From Nonomuraea typhae (lineage in GTDB: Bacteria; Actinomycetota; Actinomycetes; Streptosporangiales; Streptosporangiaceae), in assembly GCF_009760925.1 (NCBI RefSeq), contig NZ_VRLV01000010.1:62001-126000 (forward strand): a DNA stretch of 64,000 bases. Reading direction: 5' to 3'. The number at the start of each line of letters is the position of its first letter. Position 1 is the stretch's first letter. Made by a program: the position numbers and the translations under genes. Shown in pieces: positions 1 through 8,555 of the stretch. The notes beneath the pieces were generated by a model. That model searched no databases, was not told where the DNA came from, and was given only the letters and a program-made list of their open reading frames with translations.

Positions 1-2
1 TC

Positions 3-56
3 GCGGTCGGCCTCACAGCCTGGGCACTCGCCCTCGTCTGGGACGCCATCCCCTAA
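3..56 (+). CDS. C-terminal end of a small hydrophobic protein (5' cut by window)
   Basis: An open frame enters the window and stops at TAA 54-56. The visible 17 residues, AVGLTAWALALVWDAIP, look like the end of a membrane helix. The start and the function cannot be seen. It lies 200 bases upstream of the HNH gene on the same strand, so it may belong to the prophage. The 57-259 gap holds no gene I can support. Confidence 0.4.
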   Translation, partial: AVGLTAWALALVWDAIP

Positions 57-259
57 CTCCAGCGCAAGCCGGGGCTCATCAACAGGGGGCCACCCCACCA
101 GCCCCAGGCCACAGCACACGGCCGCCCTCCCCACCCCACCGCCACGCTGCCCGAGACACCAGCACCACGCATCAACCCAACGCGCTGGACCCCAGCGCGC
201 ACCTGGCCCACACCACCTCCGGACACCACCCGCCCCCACCCCCGCGCAAGGGATCGAGC

Positions 260-535
260 ATGGCAGCCAAGGCAGGACGCAGCGGCTCACGCTACCGAGA
301 GCTGCGCGCATGGCTGAAGGCCCAGCCCCACGGCTGGATCTGCTGCCGATGCCAGCACCCCATCGACCCTGAGCTCCCGCCCCGACACCCGATGTCTTGG
401 ACACTCGACCACCTCGTCGCCCTCGTACATGGTGGTCCACTCCTCGACCGAACCAACGCTCGCGGCGCGCACTACTCCTGCAACAGCCGCCACGGGCGCT
501 CCATCCAAGACGCCACCACCTCACGCCGGTGGTAA
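260..535 (+). CDS. HNH endonuclease, phage packaging-associated
   Basis: A 91-residue protein with the HNH nuclease layout: a CCRC zinc-knuckle pair near residue 29, the core SWTLDHLVALVHGG with its Asp-His pair, then LDRTNARGAHYSCNSRHG supplying the Asn and final His. Small HNH proteins beside terminase genes are typical of cos-type phages, where they assist terminase cleavage of genome ends; that role is known for the family and inferred here. An AAGGG ribosome site precedes the ATG. It is the first gene of the visible packaging block, ahead of the small terminase at 671. Confidence 0.9.
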   Translation: MAAKAGRSGSRYRELRAWLKAQPHGWICCRCQHPIDPELPPRHPMSWTLDHLVALVHGGPLLDRTNARGAHYSCNSRHGRSIQDATTSRRW

Positions 536-630
536 AGCTGCAGGTCACAGGCCCGGACGGGTAGGGGGGCACCATGCCCGCGAAGACGATCAATACCCCT
601 GGGAGACCCCGCCCTCTCCCATTTCTCTCC

Positions 631-666
631 CCAAGCGGTTGCTTGGGCGGCCAAGTGGTTGCTTGG
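631..666. promoter_or_regulatory. Twin 16-bp dyads just before the small terminase start
   Basis: CCAAGCGGTTGCTTGG at 631-646 is a perfect 6-bp inverted repeat around GGTT. CCAAGTGGTTGCTTGG at 651-666 repeats it with one changed base, exactly 20 bp on. The pair ends 4 bases before the ATG at 671 and leaves no room for a Shine-Dalgarno sequence. Possible roles are a terminase-binding (cos/pac) site, an operator for late transcription, or a structure controlling translation. The sequence shows only the symmetry and spacing. Confidence 0.55.
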
Positions 667-670
667 TCTC

Positions 671-931
671 ATGGCTGAGCTGGTCGAAGAGGTCGGGTCA
701 GGCGACCGGCGCAGGGCGTTGAAGGCGTTGAGGGACAAGCTGGCGGCCGAGCTTTCGGGCTCGGAGGGGCGGACGTCGGCCGCGCTGGCGAAGGAGCTCG
801 TGGCCGTGCTGAGGGAGCTGGATTCGCTGCCGTTGCCGAAGGAGGCGAGCTCTGTTGACGATCTCGCCGCCAAGCGTGCTGCTCGGCGCGCAGGCGCCTC
901 GGGTCTCGACGGTTCCACCTCGGTTCAGTAG
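671..931 (+). CDS. Phage terminase small subunit
   Basis: An 86-residue, charged, largely helical protein (MAELVEEVGSGDRRRALKAL... ) of the kind found before large terminases in actinophages. Small subunits bind the packaging site and load DNA onto the large subunit. The ATG at 671 is chosen; an in-frame TTG at 659 would add four residues. Neither has a clear ribosome site, because twin dyads occupy 631-666. The 3' end overlaps the large terminase by 77 bases. The call rests mainly on position, size and helical character. Confidence 0.7.
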   Translation: MAELVEEVGSGDRRRALKALRDKLAAELSGSEGRTSAALAKELVAVLRELDSLPLPKEASSVDDLAAKRAARRAGASGLDGSTSVQ

Positions 932-2285
932 CGCCGGCCAGGAGGCGGTCGAGCTCGCGGCGAGCGCGGGCCTGCATCTGGATCCGTGGCAGGCGCGCGC
1001 CCTGGATCTGGCGCTGGGTGAGCGTGCTGACGGCACGTGGGCGGCGTTCGAGGTGGGGCTGATCGTCGGCCGGCAGAACGGCAAGGGATCGGTGCTGGAG
1101 GCCAGGGAACTGGCCGGCCTGTTCCTCTTCGGCGAGCGGCTGCTGCTGCACTCGGCGCACGAGTTCAAGACCAGCGGCGAGGCGTTCCTGCGGGTGAAGG
1201 CGCTGATCGACAACACCGATGATCTGCGGCGCCGGGTGGCGCGGATGCGGACCTCGCACGGCGAGGAGGGCATTGAGCTGATCGGCGGCCAGCGGCTGCG
1301 GTTCGTGGCCAGGTCCACCGGGTCGGGCCGCGGTTTCTCGGGCGACACGGTGATCTTGGATGAGGCGTACGCGTTGACGGCGCCGATGATGGCCGCGCTG
1401 CTGCCGACGCTCAGCGCGAAGCCGAATCCGCAGGTCTGGTACGCGTCGTCGGCGCCGCTGCGCACCAGCGAGGTGCTGAAGAAGATCGTGGCGCGGGGCC
1501 GTGAGGGGTCGCCGCGGATGGCGTACCTGGAGTGGTCGGCGCCGCAGTCGGCCGCGTTGGACGATCGTGAGGCGTGGGCGCAGGCCAACCCGGCGCTGGG
1601 GATCCGGATCAGCTCGGAGTTCGTCGAGGCCGAGCGGGTGGCGCTGGAAGAGGAGGAGTTCGCCCGGGAGCGGCTGGGCATCGGGGCGGACGACCAGTCC
1701 GGCATGGTGATCGACTTGGGCGCGTGGGCGGCGCTGGCCGACCCGGCGTCGCAGATGGCGGATCCGGTGGCGTTCTGCATGGACATGACGCCGGAGCGGT
1801 CGGTCGGGTCGATCGCGGCGGCCGGGCGGCGCGCGGACGGGCGGCTGCACGTCGAGGTGGTCGAGCACCGTCCGGGCACGGCGTGGATGGTGGCCCGGCT
1901 GCAGGAGCTGCGGGAGCGGTGGAAGCCGTGCGCAGTCGTGATCGACCCCGCCGGGCCGGCAGGGTCGCTGATCGCCGAGGTGGAGGCGTCCGGTGTCGAG
2001 GTGGTCAAGCCGTCGGCGCGCGAGCACGCGCAGGCGTGCGGCCAGCTGTACGACGCGGTGATGCCGTCGCAGGGCGAGCCGACGCTGCGGCATCTGGGCC
2101 AGCTGCCGCTGAACACGGCGCTGGCGGGCGCCCGCAAACGGGATCTGGGCGATGCGTGGGCGTGGGCCCGCAAGGGCGTCTCGGTGGACATCAGCCCGCT
2201 GGTGGCGGTGACGCTCGCGGCGTGGGGGCACGCCACCCGTGCGCATCTGGAGGGGAGATCGACGCCATGGGTCGCGTTCGGCTGA
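855..2285 (+). CDS. Phage terminase large subunit
   Basis: A 476-residue DNA-packaging motor. The N-terminal ATPase has a Walker A VGRQNGKGS at residues 71-79 and a Walker B TVILDEAY at 165-172. The C-terminal half contains an acidic FCMDMTPE segment near residue 310 that fits the RNase H-like nuclease of the family. It cuts concatemeric DNA and pumps it through the portal. The TTG start lies inside the small terminase gene (77-base overlap); without it, no comparable start precedes the conserved LDPWQ segment. Length is normal. Confidence 0.95.
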   Translation: MTISPPSVLLGAQAPRVSTVPPRFSSAGQEAVELAASAGLHLDPWQARALDLALGERADGTWAAFEVGLIVGRQNGKGSVLEARELAGLFLFGERLLLHSAHEFKTSGEAFLRVKALIDNTDDLRRRVARMRTSHGEEGIELIGGQRLRFVARSTGSGRGFSGDTVILDEAYALTAPMMAALLPTLSAKPNPQVWYASSAPLRTSEVLKKIVARGREGSPRMAYLEWSAPQSAALDDREAWAQANPALGIRISSEFVEAERVALEEEEFARERLGIGADDQSGMVIDLGAWAALADPASQMADPVAFCMDMTPERSVGSIAAAGRRADGRLHVEVVEHRPGTAWMVARLQELRERWKPCAVVIDPAGPAGSLIAEVEASGVEVVKPSAREHAQACGQLYDAVMPSQGEPTLRHLGQLPLNTALAGARKRDLGDAWAWARKGVSVDISPLVAVTLAAWGHATRAHLEGRSTPWVAFG

Positions 2286-2288
2286 GCG

Positions 2289-2438
2289 ATGCGCAGAACT
2301 GAGGCGGCGGCGCTGCTGACGGCGGCGCTGGCGATGGTCGTGGGTGGGCTGGTGTGGCTGCTCGGCGCCATCGGCCTGATCATCCCTGGGGTGCTGCTGG
2401 CCGCGTTCGTCCTGCTCGTCGTCGAAATCAAGGAGTGA
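2289..2438 (+). CDS. Small membrane protein between terminase and portal
   Basis: A 49-residue frame starting MRRTEAAALLTAALAMVV. Two hydrophobic stretches, about residues 6-25 and 27-45, are split by a Gly-rich turn, and it ends VVEIKE. It begins 4 bases after the large terminase stop and ends 4 bases before the portal start, so spacing supports a real gene. I do not recognise a family. It could be a minor virion or membrane-targeting factor. Confidence 0.6.
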   Translation: MRRTEAAALLTAALAMVVGGLVWLLGAIGLIIPGVLLAAFVLLVVEIKE

Positions 2439-2442
2439 ACGC

Positions 2443-3747
2443 GTGAAGCTCTGGCGGTCACTGCTCGGCCGAGACGATGAGAAGCGGTACAGCTTCTCCG
2501 ACTGGGCCGCCGACAAGATGCTGTTCGGCGGCATGACCTACCCGCTGCTCGGCGGCGGATGGTCGAAGTCGGAGGAGATCGAGCAGACGTTCCCCGGCTA
2601 CGTGCAGGGCGCCTACAAGGCCAACGGCGTGGTTTTCGCCACCGTCTTGGCCCGGCTGCTGCTGTTCACCGAGGCGCGTTTCCAGTGGCAGCGCATGTCC
2701 GGCGGCCGGCCAGGCGACCTGTTCGGCACCCCAGACCTGGCGATTCTGGAGACGCCCTGGCCGAACGGGACAACGGGCGAGCTGCTGGCCAGGATGGAAC
2801 AGGACGCCAGCCTCGGCGGCAACTTCTACGCCGCCCGCGAGACTGGCCGGATACGCCGGCTGCGGCCGGACTGGGTGTCGATCATCCTCACCGCGCCGCC
2901 GGACGAGGCCGTCGAGTCGGACGTGGCCGGCTATCTGTATCGGCCGGGTGGAATCGGCTCCCGGGCGGAGGGCCAGATCTACCTGCCGGACGAGGTGTGT
3001 CATTGGTCGCCCGTGCCGGATCCGGAGGCGCAGTACCGGGGCATGTCGTGGGTGACGCCGGTGGTGCGCGAGGTGCAGGCGGACAAGGCCGCGACGCTGC
3101 ACAAGTCGCGCTTCTTCGACAACGCCGCCACGCCCAACCTCGCGGTGTCGTTCAAAGAGAGCGTCACCAAGGAGCAGTTCAAGGAGTTCATGGAGGCGAT
3201 GAACGCCGCCCACCAGGGCGTCGACAACGCCTACCGGACCCTGTATCTCGGGGGCGGCGCGGACGTGACCGTCGTCGGCGCCGATCTGCGCCAACTCGAC
3301 TTCAAGCAGACCCAGGGTGCCGGGGAGACGAGGATCACCGCCGCCGGTGGTGTCCCCGCGGTGATCGTGGGCCTGTCCGAGGGGCTGCAGGCCGCCACCT
3401 ACAGCAACTATGGGCAGGCTCGCCGCAAGTTCGGCGACCACTGGGCGCGCCCGCAGTGGCGTTCGGCCGCCGCTGCTTTGTCGGTTCTCCTTCCCGCGCA
3501 GGGCGGCGGCGTGCGGCTCTGGTACGACGACGCCAACATTGCCTTCCTGCGTGAGGACCGGAAAGACATCGCCGAGATCCAGGCGATGGAGGCCCAGACG
3601 ATCCGCACCCTTGGCGACGCCGGATACGAGCCTGATTCGGTGAAAGCTGCCGTCAAGGCCAACGACTGGAGCCTGCTCGTGCACTCGGGCCTCTACTCGG
3701 TTCAGCTTCAACCCGCCGGGACGCAACCGGCCCTGCCTGCCGCATAG
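2443..3747 (+). CDS. Phage portal protein
   Basis: A 434-residue protein in the portal position between large terminase and prohead protease. It has the portal-family layout: a mixed N-terminal domain, the region RLRPDWVSIILTAPP near residue 140, an MSWVTPVV segment followed by a long helix, and a C-terminal DANIAFLREDRKDIAEIQ helix. Portals form the dodecameric ring through which DNA enters and leaves the head and on which the tail docks. GTG start. It ends in a flexible Pro/Ala tail. Confidence 0.93.
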   Translation: MKLWRSLLGRDDEKRYSFSDWAADKMLFGGMTYPLLGGGWSKSEEIEQTFPGYVQGAYKANGVVFATVLARLLLFTEARFQWQRMSGGRPGDLFGTPDLAILETPWPNGTTGELLARMEQDASLGGNFYAARETGRIRRLRPDWVSIILTAPPDEAVESDVAGYLYRPGGIGSRAEGQIYLPDEVCHWSPVPDPEAQYRGMSWVTPVVREVQADKAATLHKSRFFDNAATPNLAVSFKESVTKEQFKEFMEAMNAAHQGVDNAYRTLYLGGGADVTVVGADLRQLDFKQTQGAGETRITAAGGVPAVIVGLSEGLQAATYSNYGQARRKFGDHWARPQWRSAAAALSVLLPAQGGGVRLWYDDANIAFLREDRKDIAEIQAMEAQTIRTLGDAGYEPDSVKAAVKANDWSLLVHSGLYSVQLQPAGTQPALPAA

Positions 3748-3755
3748 GAGCACTC

Positions 3756-4553
3756 ATGGAAACCCTGCGCGAGCTCGATCTGGTTCGCGCCGTGCCGGCG
3801 TGCGTGGAGCTGCGCGCAGACGGCGACGGCGGCGAAGGGACCGACACGCTCGGCACCATGGTCGGCCACTTCTCCGTGTTCGACACCTGGTACCGGATCC
3901 GCTCGTTCTGGGAGGGCGACTTCATGGAGTCGATCGCCCCGGGCGCCTTCCGCAAGACGATGGCCGAGCGGCGCGATCAGATCGTGGTGGCCTTCGACCA
4001 CGGCTATGACCCGGTCATCGGCGACAAGGTGCTCGGCCCGATCGACGACCTGCGCGAGGACGGGACGGGCGGCTACTACGAGGTCGGGCTGCTGGACACC
4101 AGCTACAACCGCGACCTGCTGCCCGCCCTCAAGCGCGGCCTGTACGGCTCCAGCTTCCGCTTCCAGGTGATCAAGGACGAGTGGGACGACGAGCCCGAGC
4201 GCTCCGACCACAACCCCGACGGCGTCCCCGAGCGCACCATCCGGGAGGTGCGCCTGTATGAGTTCGGGCCCGTCACCTATCCGGCCAACCCCGCCGCGAC
4301 CGCCGGGATGCGCTCGATGAGCGGCATGACCGACCAGTACTACGAGCGCCTGCGCGCCAGAGGCGCCCAGCAGATCGACGACCTGCTGGCGCGAGCGCGC
4401 GCGCTTCGCACTCCCGACCTCGCAGCCGCCCCCGCGGGCACTGCGGAGCAGGGAGCCGCACCCGTTGCCGACGAGCCGGTGAACCACCACTCGCGCGGTC
4501 TGTCCGTGAGCTCCAGGAGCCGACTCCTGGAGCTTGAGTTCCTTGCTTCATAG
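3756..4553 (+). CDS. HK97-family prohead maturation protease
   Basis: A 265-residue protein matching the phage prohead protease family (S78/U35). The core includes FMESIAPGAF, FDHGYDPVIGD with likely catalytic His82, and LYGSSFRFQV with the candidate nucleophile Ser132/133. It would trim the scaffold part of the capsid protein during head assembly. The ATG follows a TAGGAG ribosome site. The gene sits directly between portal and capsid as in HK97. The C-terminal 60 residues are low complexity. Confidence 0.93.
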   Translation: METLRELDLVRAVPACVELRADGDGGEGTDTLGTMVGHFSVFDTWYRIRSFWEGDFMESIAPGAFRKTMAERRDQIVVAFDHGYDPVIGDKVLGPIDDLREDGTGGYYEVGLLDTSYNRDLLPALKRGLYGSSFRFQVIKDEWDDEPERSDHNPDGVPERTIREVRLYEFGPVTYPANPAATAGMRSMSGMTDQYYERLRARGAQQIDDLLARARALRTPDLAAAPAGTAEQGAAPVADEPVNHHSRGLSVSSRSRLLELEFLAS

Positions 4554-4563
4554 GGAGCAGACC

Positions 4564-5970
4564 ATGAATCCGAGTGAGAGGCTGGCAGCCGTCGAGGACG
4601 AGCTGCGGGCCATCCACGAGGCGGCCGGAGACGAGCCGCTCACCGACGAGCAGCAGGCCCAGTGGGATGAGCTGCGCAGCGAGCGCGGCCGGCTGCAGGA
4701 GACGATCCGCCGCCAGGAGGAGCGCCGGGAGGAGGTGCGCAGCCTGGCCGAGCGGCCCGGCCGTACCGAGGCCGGCGACGGCGCCCGCGGCGCCCCGCAG
4801 GTTATGACGAAGGTGGACCCGTTTGCCGTGCTGGAGGATCGCAGCCTGCACGGCGGCGACCTGCAGCGGGCGCTGACCGACGCCAATCTGAAGGCGCTGG
4901 AAGAGCGTGACCTGGGCGGTGCCGACAACGAGCGGCACGTCGAGACGCTGCTGCGGCGGCATGGCGGCGACACCCGGTGGGCATCCAACCTGCTCGCGCG
5001 CTCCCGGCCGGAGTACGAGGCCGGGTTCTCCAAGATGATGACGGGCAGGCAGGAGTACCTGACCTACGAGGAGCGCGCCGCGATGGCCGTCGGTACGGCT
5101 ACCGCCGGCGGGCTGCTCGTGCCGACCCACCTGGACCCGACGCTGATCCTGACCAATGCCGGGACCTCGAACGTGATCCGTGGCATCGCGCGGGTGGTGA
5201 CGCTGACGGTCGGCAATGTCTGGCACGGCGTCACCACGGCGGGCGTGACCGCGTCGTGGGACGGCGAACTCGTCGAAGTATCCGATGACACGCCGGCGCT
5301 CGCCGCCGCGACCGTCTCGACCGTGCAGGCGCAGTCGCTGGTGCAGGCGTCCATCGCCGCGTTCGAGGACATCGCCGGCCTCAGCTCGGACGTGCTGATG
5401 CTGTTCGCCGACGCCCGCGACCGGCTGGAGGGCGCCGCGCACGCGACCGGCTCCGGTTCCGGTCAGCCGAAGGGCATCTTCACCGCGGTCAACGCCTCCG
5501 CCTCGCTGCAGGTCACCTCGACCACGGCGGCGACGATCGGCCTGGTCGACCTGCACTCGCTGTATCGGACGCTGCCGGTGCGTTGGCGCGGCCGCGGCAC
5601 GTGGCTGACCAACCCGCTCTACAGCCTGGCAATCAAGGCGCTGGGCACCGCGGTGTCGGCGAGCTTCTCGACCGACATCACGCAGGCGATGGCAGGAAGC
5701 CTGCTGGGCCGGCCGCTGGTGGAGTCGGACGACGCGCCGACTACGCAGACCACGACCGCGCTCGACAACGAGATCATCTTCGGAGACTTCTCCGGATACA
5801 CGATCGTGGACATGCCGGGTGGGTTCTCGGTGGAGTTCATCCCGCACATGTTCAACACCGCCAACAACCTGCCGGACGGCCGCAGGGCCTGGTTCGCATA
5901 CTGGCGCAACGGCGCCGACGCGACCAATCTGGCCAGCTTCCGGATGCTGGTGGACAAGACCAGCGCCTGA
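4564..5970 (+). CDS. Major capsid protein, HK97 fold
   Basis: A 468-residue HK97-type coat protein. Residues 1-85 are a charged coiled coil (MNPSERLAAVEDELRAIHEA...) that should act as the cleaved internal scaffold. The coat domain follows, with ERAAMAVGTATAGGLLVP and a C-terminal FRMLVDKTSA typical of the family. The ATG at 4564 is chosen because it follows the AGGGAG ribosome site; earlier in-frame starts add 10 residues with no support. A stem-loop follows the stop. Confidence 0.95.
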   Translation: MNPSERLAAVEDELRAIHEAAGDEPLTDEQQAQWDELRSERGRLQETIRRQEERREEVRSLAERPGRTEAGDGARGAPQVMTKVDPFAVLEDRSLHGGDLQRALTDANLKALEERDLGGADNERHVETLLRRHGGDTRWASNLLARSRPEYEAGFSKMMTGRQEYLTYEERAAMAVGTATAGGLLVPTHLDPTLILTNAGTSNVIRGIARVVTLTVGNVWHGVTTAGVTASWDGELVEVSDDTPALAAATVSTVQAQSLVQASIAAFEDIAGLSSDVLMLFADARDRLEGAAHATGSGSGQPKGIFTAVNASASLQVTSTTAATIGLVDLHSLYRTLPVRWRGRGTWLTNPLYSLAIKALGTAVSASFSTDITQAMAGSLLGRPLVESDDAPTTQTTTALDNEIIFGDFSGYTIVDMPGGFSVEFIPHMFNTANNLPDGRRAWFAYWRNGADATNLASFRMLVDKTSA

Positions 5971-5975
5971 CGTGT

Positions 5976-6009
5976 GGAGGCCCTGGCGCGCTGCGGGGCC
6001 GGGGCCTCC
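5976..6009 (+). terminator. Stem-loop after the capsid gene
   Basis: GGAGGCCC at 5976-5983 pairs perfectly with GGGCCTCC at 6002-6009 across an 18-base GC-rich loop. It starts 6 bases after the capsid stop. No T-run follows, so it may be an mRNA-stabilising structure or weak terminator rather than a full stop. Confidence 0.5.
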
Positions 6010-6047
6010 ATCACCTTCCCGCCGGCCCCTACTAAGGAGATGTCGCC

Positions 6048-6305
6048 ATGCCGATGCGCGTGCGCGAACGCTACAAGGCCGAACCGTGCGCCCTGCTCGA
6101 CCCGAAGAGCGGCGCCCACATCGTGCCCGACCCGACCCGCCAGTACGCCGACGACGATCCGGTGGTGCTCAACGCGCCCTGGTACTTCATCGCCGAGGGC
6201 GAGCAGGACGAGCCTGCGCCGGACTCTGTGCGGATCGCCGAGGTCGAGCAGGCGACGACCGCGCCCGGCGAGCGGCGGACGACGCGGCGGCCGAAGGCGA
6301 AGTGA
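6048..6305 (+). CDS. Small head protein, unknown function
   Basis: An 85-residue protein beginning MPMRVRERYKAEPCALLDP, with a conserved-looking core YADDDPVVLNAPWYFI and a basic end RRTTRRPKAK. An AAGGAG ribosome site lies 7-12 bases ahead. Position between capsid and connector genes fits a small head accessory protein. I see no recognisable catalytic motif. Its stop overlaps the GTG start of the next gene by four bases (GTGA), implying translational coupling. Confidence 0.75.
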   Translation: MPMRVRERYKAEPCALLDPKSGAHIVPDPTRQYADDDPVVLNAPWYFIAEGEQDEPAPDSVRIAEVEQATTAPGERRTTRRPKAK

Positions 6306-7108
6306 AGCGCGGCAGCGTGGTCGTCGGGTTCCTCGACGACGGCCAATGGGCGGCATCGTTCGGGCTGTCGTATCGGGACCTGTGCCTATATGACGTGATG
6401 TCGCAGCAGCGGATCGTGCGCGAGGGCGGCCGGGAGTTGCGGCAGATGTGCGGGACGGGCGGCATCGCCGAGGGCCGCAACGAGGTAGCCAGGAGCTTTC
6501 TCGACCAGACCGACGGCGAGTGGCTGTTCTTCGTCGACACCGACATGGGCTTCGCCCAGGACACCGTGGACCGCCTGGTGGCCGCCGCCGATCGCTACCG
6601 GCGGCCGGTCATGGGCGGGCTGTGCTTCGCCCAGCGCCGCACCGGGACCGGCGAGCTGTACGCGCCGGAGTTCGCGATCGTGCCCACCTGCTACGCCTAC
6701 GCGGAGCTGGAGGACGAGCTCGGGTTCGTGCCGATGCCGGACTACGGCCGCGACCAGGTCGTCGAAGTGGCCGCCACCGGCGCTGCCTGCCTGCTGATCC
6801 ACCGGCGGGCGCTGGAGAAGATCCGCGAACGCTACGGCGAGGCGTGGTTCGACCCGATCACCCACCCGACCGGGCTGCGAGGCGGGCGCCGCGTCTTCTC
6901 CGAAGACCTGTCGTTCTGCGTCCGCTGCCAGGCCGCCGACATCCCGGTGCACGTGGACACGCGGGTGAAGACGAGCCACGAAAAGGGCGGCATCTATCTG
7001 ACCGAACAGGCGTTCGACCGCCAGCAGAAGGGCAAGGAGGTGGGCGATGGCGCTGGGCGACCCCTACGCGACGCTGGCACAGCTGAAGTCGTACCTGCAG
7101 GTGTCTGA
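6302..7108 (+). CDS. Family 2-like glycosyltransferase inside the phage head module
   Basis: A 268-residue protein starting at a GTG that overlaps the previous stop. The EWLFFVDTDMGF segment carries the DxD metal/nucleotide-sugar motif at residues 79-81, preceded by an Asn-Glu-rich region (GIAEGRNEVARSF) as in GT-A fold transferases. A later FSEDLSFCVRC segment resembles the acidic acceptor-side motif. It probably glycosylates virion proteins. The donor and target cannot be read from sequence. Its last 62 bases overlap the connector gene, which has its own strong AAGGAGGTG site. Confidence 0.85.
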   Translation: MKRGSVVVGFLDDGQWAASFGLSYRDLCLYDVMSQQRIVREGGRELRQMCGTGGIAEGRNEVARSFLDQTDGEWLFFVDTDMGFAQDTVDRLVAAADRYRRPVMGGLCFAQRRTGTGELYAPEFAIVPTCYAYAELEDELGFVPMPDYGRDQVVEVAATGAACLLIHRRALEKIRERYGEAWFDPITHPTGLRGGRRVFSEDLSFCVRCQAADIPVHVDTRVKTSHEKGGIYLTEQAFDRQQKGKEVGDGAGRPLRDAGTAEVVPAGV

Positions 7109-7658
7109 CGCCGTCGACGACGGCGAGCTGACCGGTGCGCTGACCTCCAGCTCGCGCGAGATCGAGAAGCACTGCAACCGGCAGTTCAACAAGGCGACCT
7201 CGGCGACGGCCCGCATCTACTACCCCGACAGCGCCTGCCTGGCCTACGTCGACGACTTCTGGACGACGTCCGGCCTGGTCGTGAAGACCGACGACGGTGA
7301 CGACGGCACGTTCGAGACGACCTGGGCCACCACCGACTTCCAGCTCGAGCCTCTGAACGCAGTCGTGGACGGCGAGAGCGGCTGGGCGTACTGGAGGATC
7401 CGGGCCATCTACAGCCGGTGCTTCCCCATCACCAGCCGGCGGGCGCCGCTGCAGGTGACCGCGCAGTGGGGCTGGGCCGCCGTGCCGGCGCCGGTGCAGC
7501 AGGCGTGCCTGATCCTCTCAGCCGAGGTGTTCAAGCTCAGGTCGGCGCCGTTCGGGGTGGCCGGGTTCGGCGAGTATGGCGCGATCCGCGTGCGGGAGAA
7601 CCCGAAGGTGTGCGCGCTGCTGAAGCCGTATGAGCGCAACCGGATCCTGGTCGGCTGA
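7047..7658 (+). CDS. Head-tail connector, gp6-like adaptor
   Basis: A 203-residue protein starting MALGDPYATLAQLKSYLQV, the usual opening of gp6-like adaptor proteins that bind under the portal ring. The C-terminal APVQQACLILSAEVFKLRSA helix also fits the family. The AAGGAGGTG site upstream is the best ribosome site nearby, so the ATG at 7047 is secure even though it lies inside the glycosyltransferase gene. The last base overlaps the next ATG. Confidence 0.88.
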   Translation: MALGDPYATLAQLKSYLQVSDAVDDGELTGALTSSSREIEKHCNRQFNKATSATARIYYPDSACLAYVDDFWTTSGLVVKTDDGDDGTFETTWATTDFQLEPLNAVVDGESGWAYWRIRAIYSRCFPITSRRAPLQVTAQWGWAAVPAPVQQACLILSAEVFKLRSAPFGVAGFGEYGAIRVRENPKVCALLKPYERNRILVG

Positions 7659-8077
7659 TGGCGCCGACTATCGCGCAGGTGATGCAGGGCATCGAGGCCC
7701 GGCTGGCCACCATCGCCGGGCTGCGGGTCGACGACGTCGTGCCCGACCAGATCAACCCGCCGGCCGCGCTGGTCGGGGTGCCGCCGATCCCGACCTACCA
7801 CCAGACGATGGGCCGCGGCCGGTTCATGCTCGAGCCGACCGTGACCGTGCTGGTGTCGGCCGCGGTCGACCGCGCCGGCCAGCTGGCGCTGGCCGGCTAC
7901 GCCAACCCGACCGGGCCGCTGTCGGTGCTGGCCGCCATCGAGGGCGACCGCACGCTCGGCGCGGTGGTCGAGGACTGCATCGTCATCGACTTCCGGCCGC
8001 TCGGCCTCGAAGAGGTGGGCCAGATCGGCTACTACGGCGGCGTCTTCACTCTGCGCGTCATCGCGCTCGGAACCTGA
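7658..8077 (+). CDS. Putative tail terminator or neck protein
   Basis: A 139-residue protein (MAPTIAQVMQGIEARLATIAG...) with a small alpha/beta layout and the central segment MLEPTVTVLVSAAVDRAGQ. Such proteins after gp6-like adaptors usually close the head or terminate tail-tube growth. Function is inferred from place and size. It overlaps the preceding gene by one base. Confidence 0.65.
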   Translation: MAPTIAQVMQGIEARLATIAGLRVDDVVPDQINPPAALVGVPPIPTYHQTMGRGRFMLEPTVTVLVSAAVDRAGQLALAGYANPTGPLSVLAAIEGDRTLGAVVEDCIVIDFRPLGLEEVGQIGYYGGVFTLRVIALGT

Positions 8078-8088
8078 GGTGGGTGGCT

Positions 8089-8316
8089 GTGGCTGAGGAG
8101 CTCTCGTTCGCCGAGAAGATCCGTACCGTCGGGCTCCTGTCACGCGGGCGGTCGGGGCCTCGAGTGCGTGAGGGGCGCCGCGCGGACGGGGTGCGCGTCA
8201 AGGCGACGATCGACGAGCTCGGCAACACCACCACCGAGCACGCCACCCGCGACGACCGGGTCGATGTCGCACTACGCCCACAAACGATCACCGTGTTGCG
8301 GAATGGAGAGTCGTGA
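8089..8316 (+). CDS. Small phage neck protein, unknown
   Basis: A 75-residue basic protein, VAEELSFAEKIRTVGLL and onward, ending QTITVLRNGES. GTG 8089 is chosen because GAGGTGGG lies at proper spacing; a GTG at 8083 is possible. The stop overlaps the next ATG in a TGATG arrangement. Position suggests a minor head-tail joining role; no motif confirms it. Confidence 0.6.
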   Translation: MAEELSFAEKIRTVGLLSRGRSGPRVREGRRADGVRVKATIDELGNTTTEHATRDDRVDVALRPQTITVLRNGES

Positions 8317-8552
8317 TGTCCTCAGCAGAACGCGCGGCCGGCCTGCGCGCTCAAGCGGACGCACTCGAGCGCCTGGCGGAGCTCGAGGCGGACCTGGCCA
8401 CGGCCAAGAGCGCCCATGCCGCAGACCCGACGCCGGAGAGCAAAGCGGCCAAGCAGGAGACGGCGCTGGCTCTGCGTCAGGCCCGCGCGCTCGTCCGTGA
8501 GGACGGAGTGGCGGTCGGCGGCGACGCTTTCATCAGCACCGAGGGAGACTGA
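8316..8552 (+). CDS. Small coiled-coil phage protein
   Basis: A 78-residue protein dominated by Ala, Glu and Leu with heptad-like spacing (LRAQADALERLAELEADLA), so a coiled coil through residues 8-60 is likely. It starts at the ATG overlapping the previous stop; a GTG one codon earlier is also open. No family recognised. Its place before the structural genes at 8556 and 9014 suggests an assembly factor. Confidence 0.6.
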   Translation: MSSAERAAGLRAQADALERLAELEADLATAKSAHAADPTPESKAAKQETALALRQARALVREDGVAVGGDAFISTEGD

Positions 8553-8555
8553 GTC

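Noticed and set aside
573..680. 35-codon ORF starting ATG at 573
   Set aside because: It runs through both dyads and into the terminase small subunit start, has a poor ribosome site and a low-complexity Pro-rich product.
669..2534. Long open frames antisense to the terminase genes
   Set aside because: High-GC coding DNA keeps antisense frames open; residue content is Arg/Pro-rich shadow with no motif or ribosome site.
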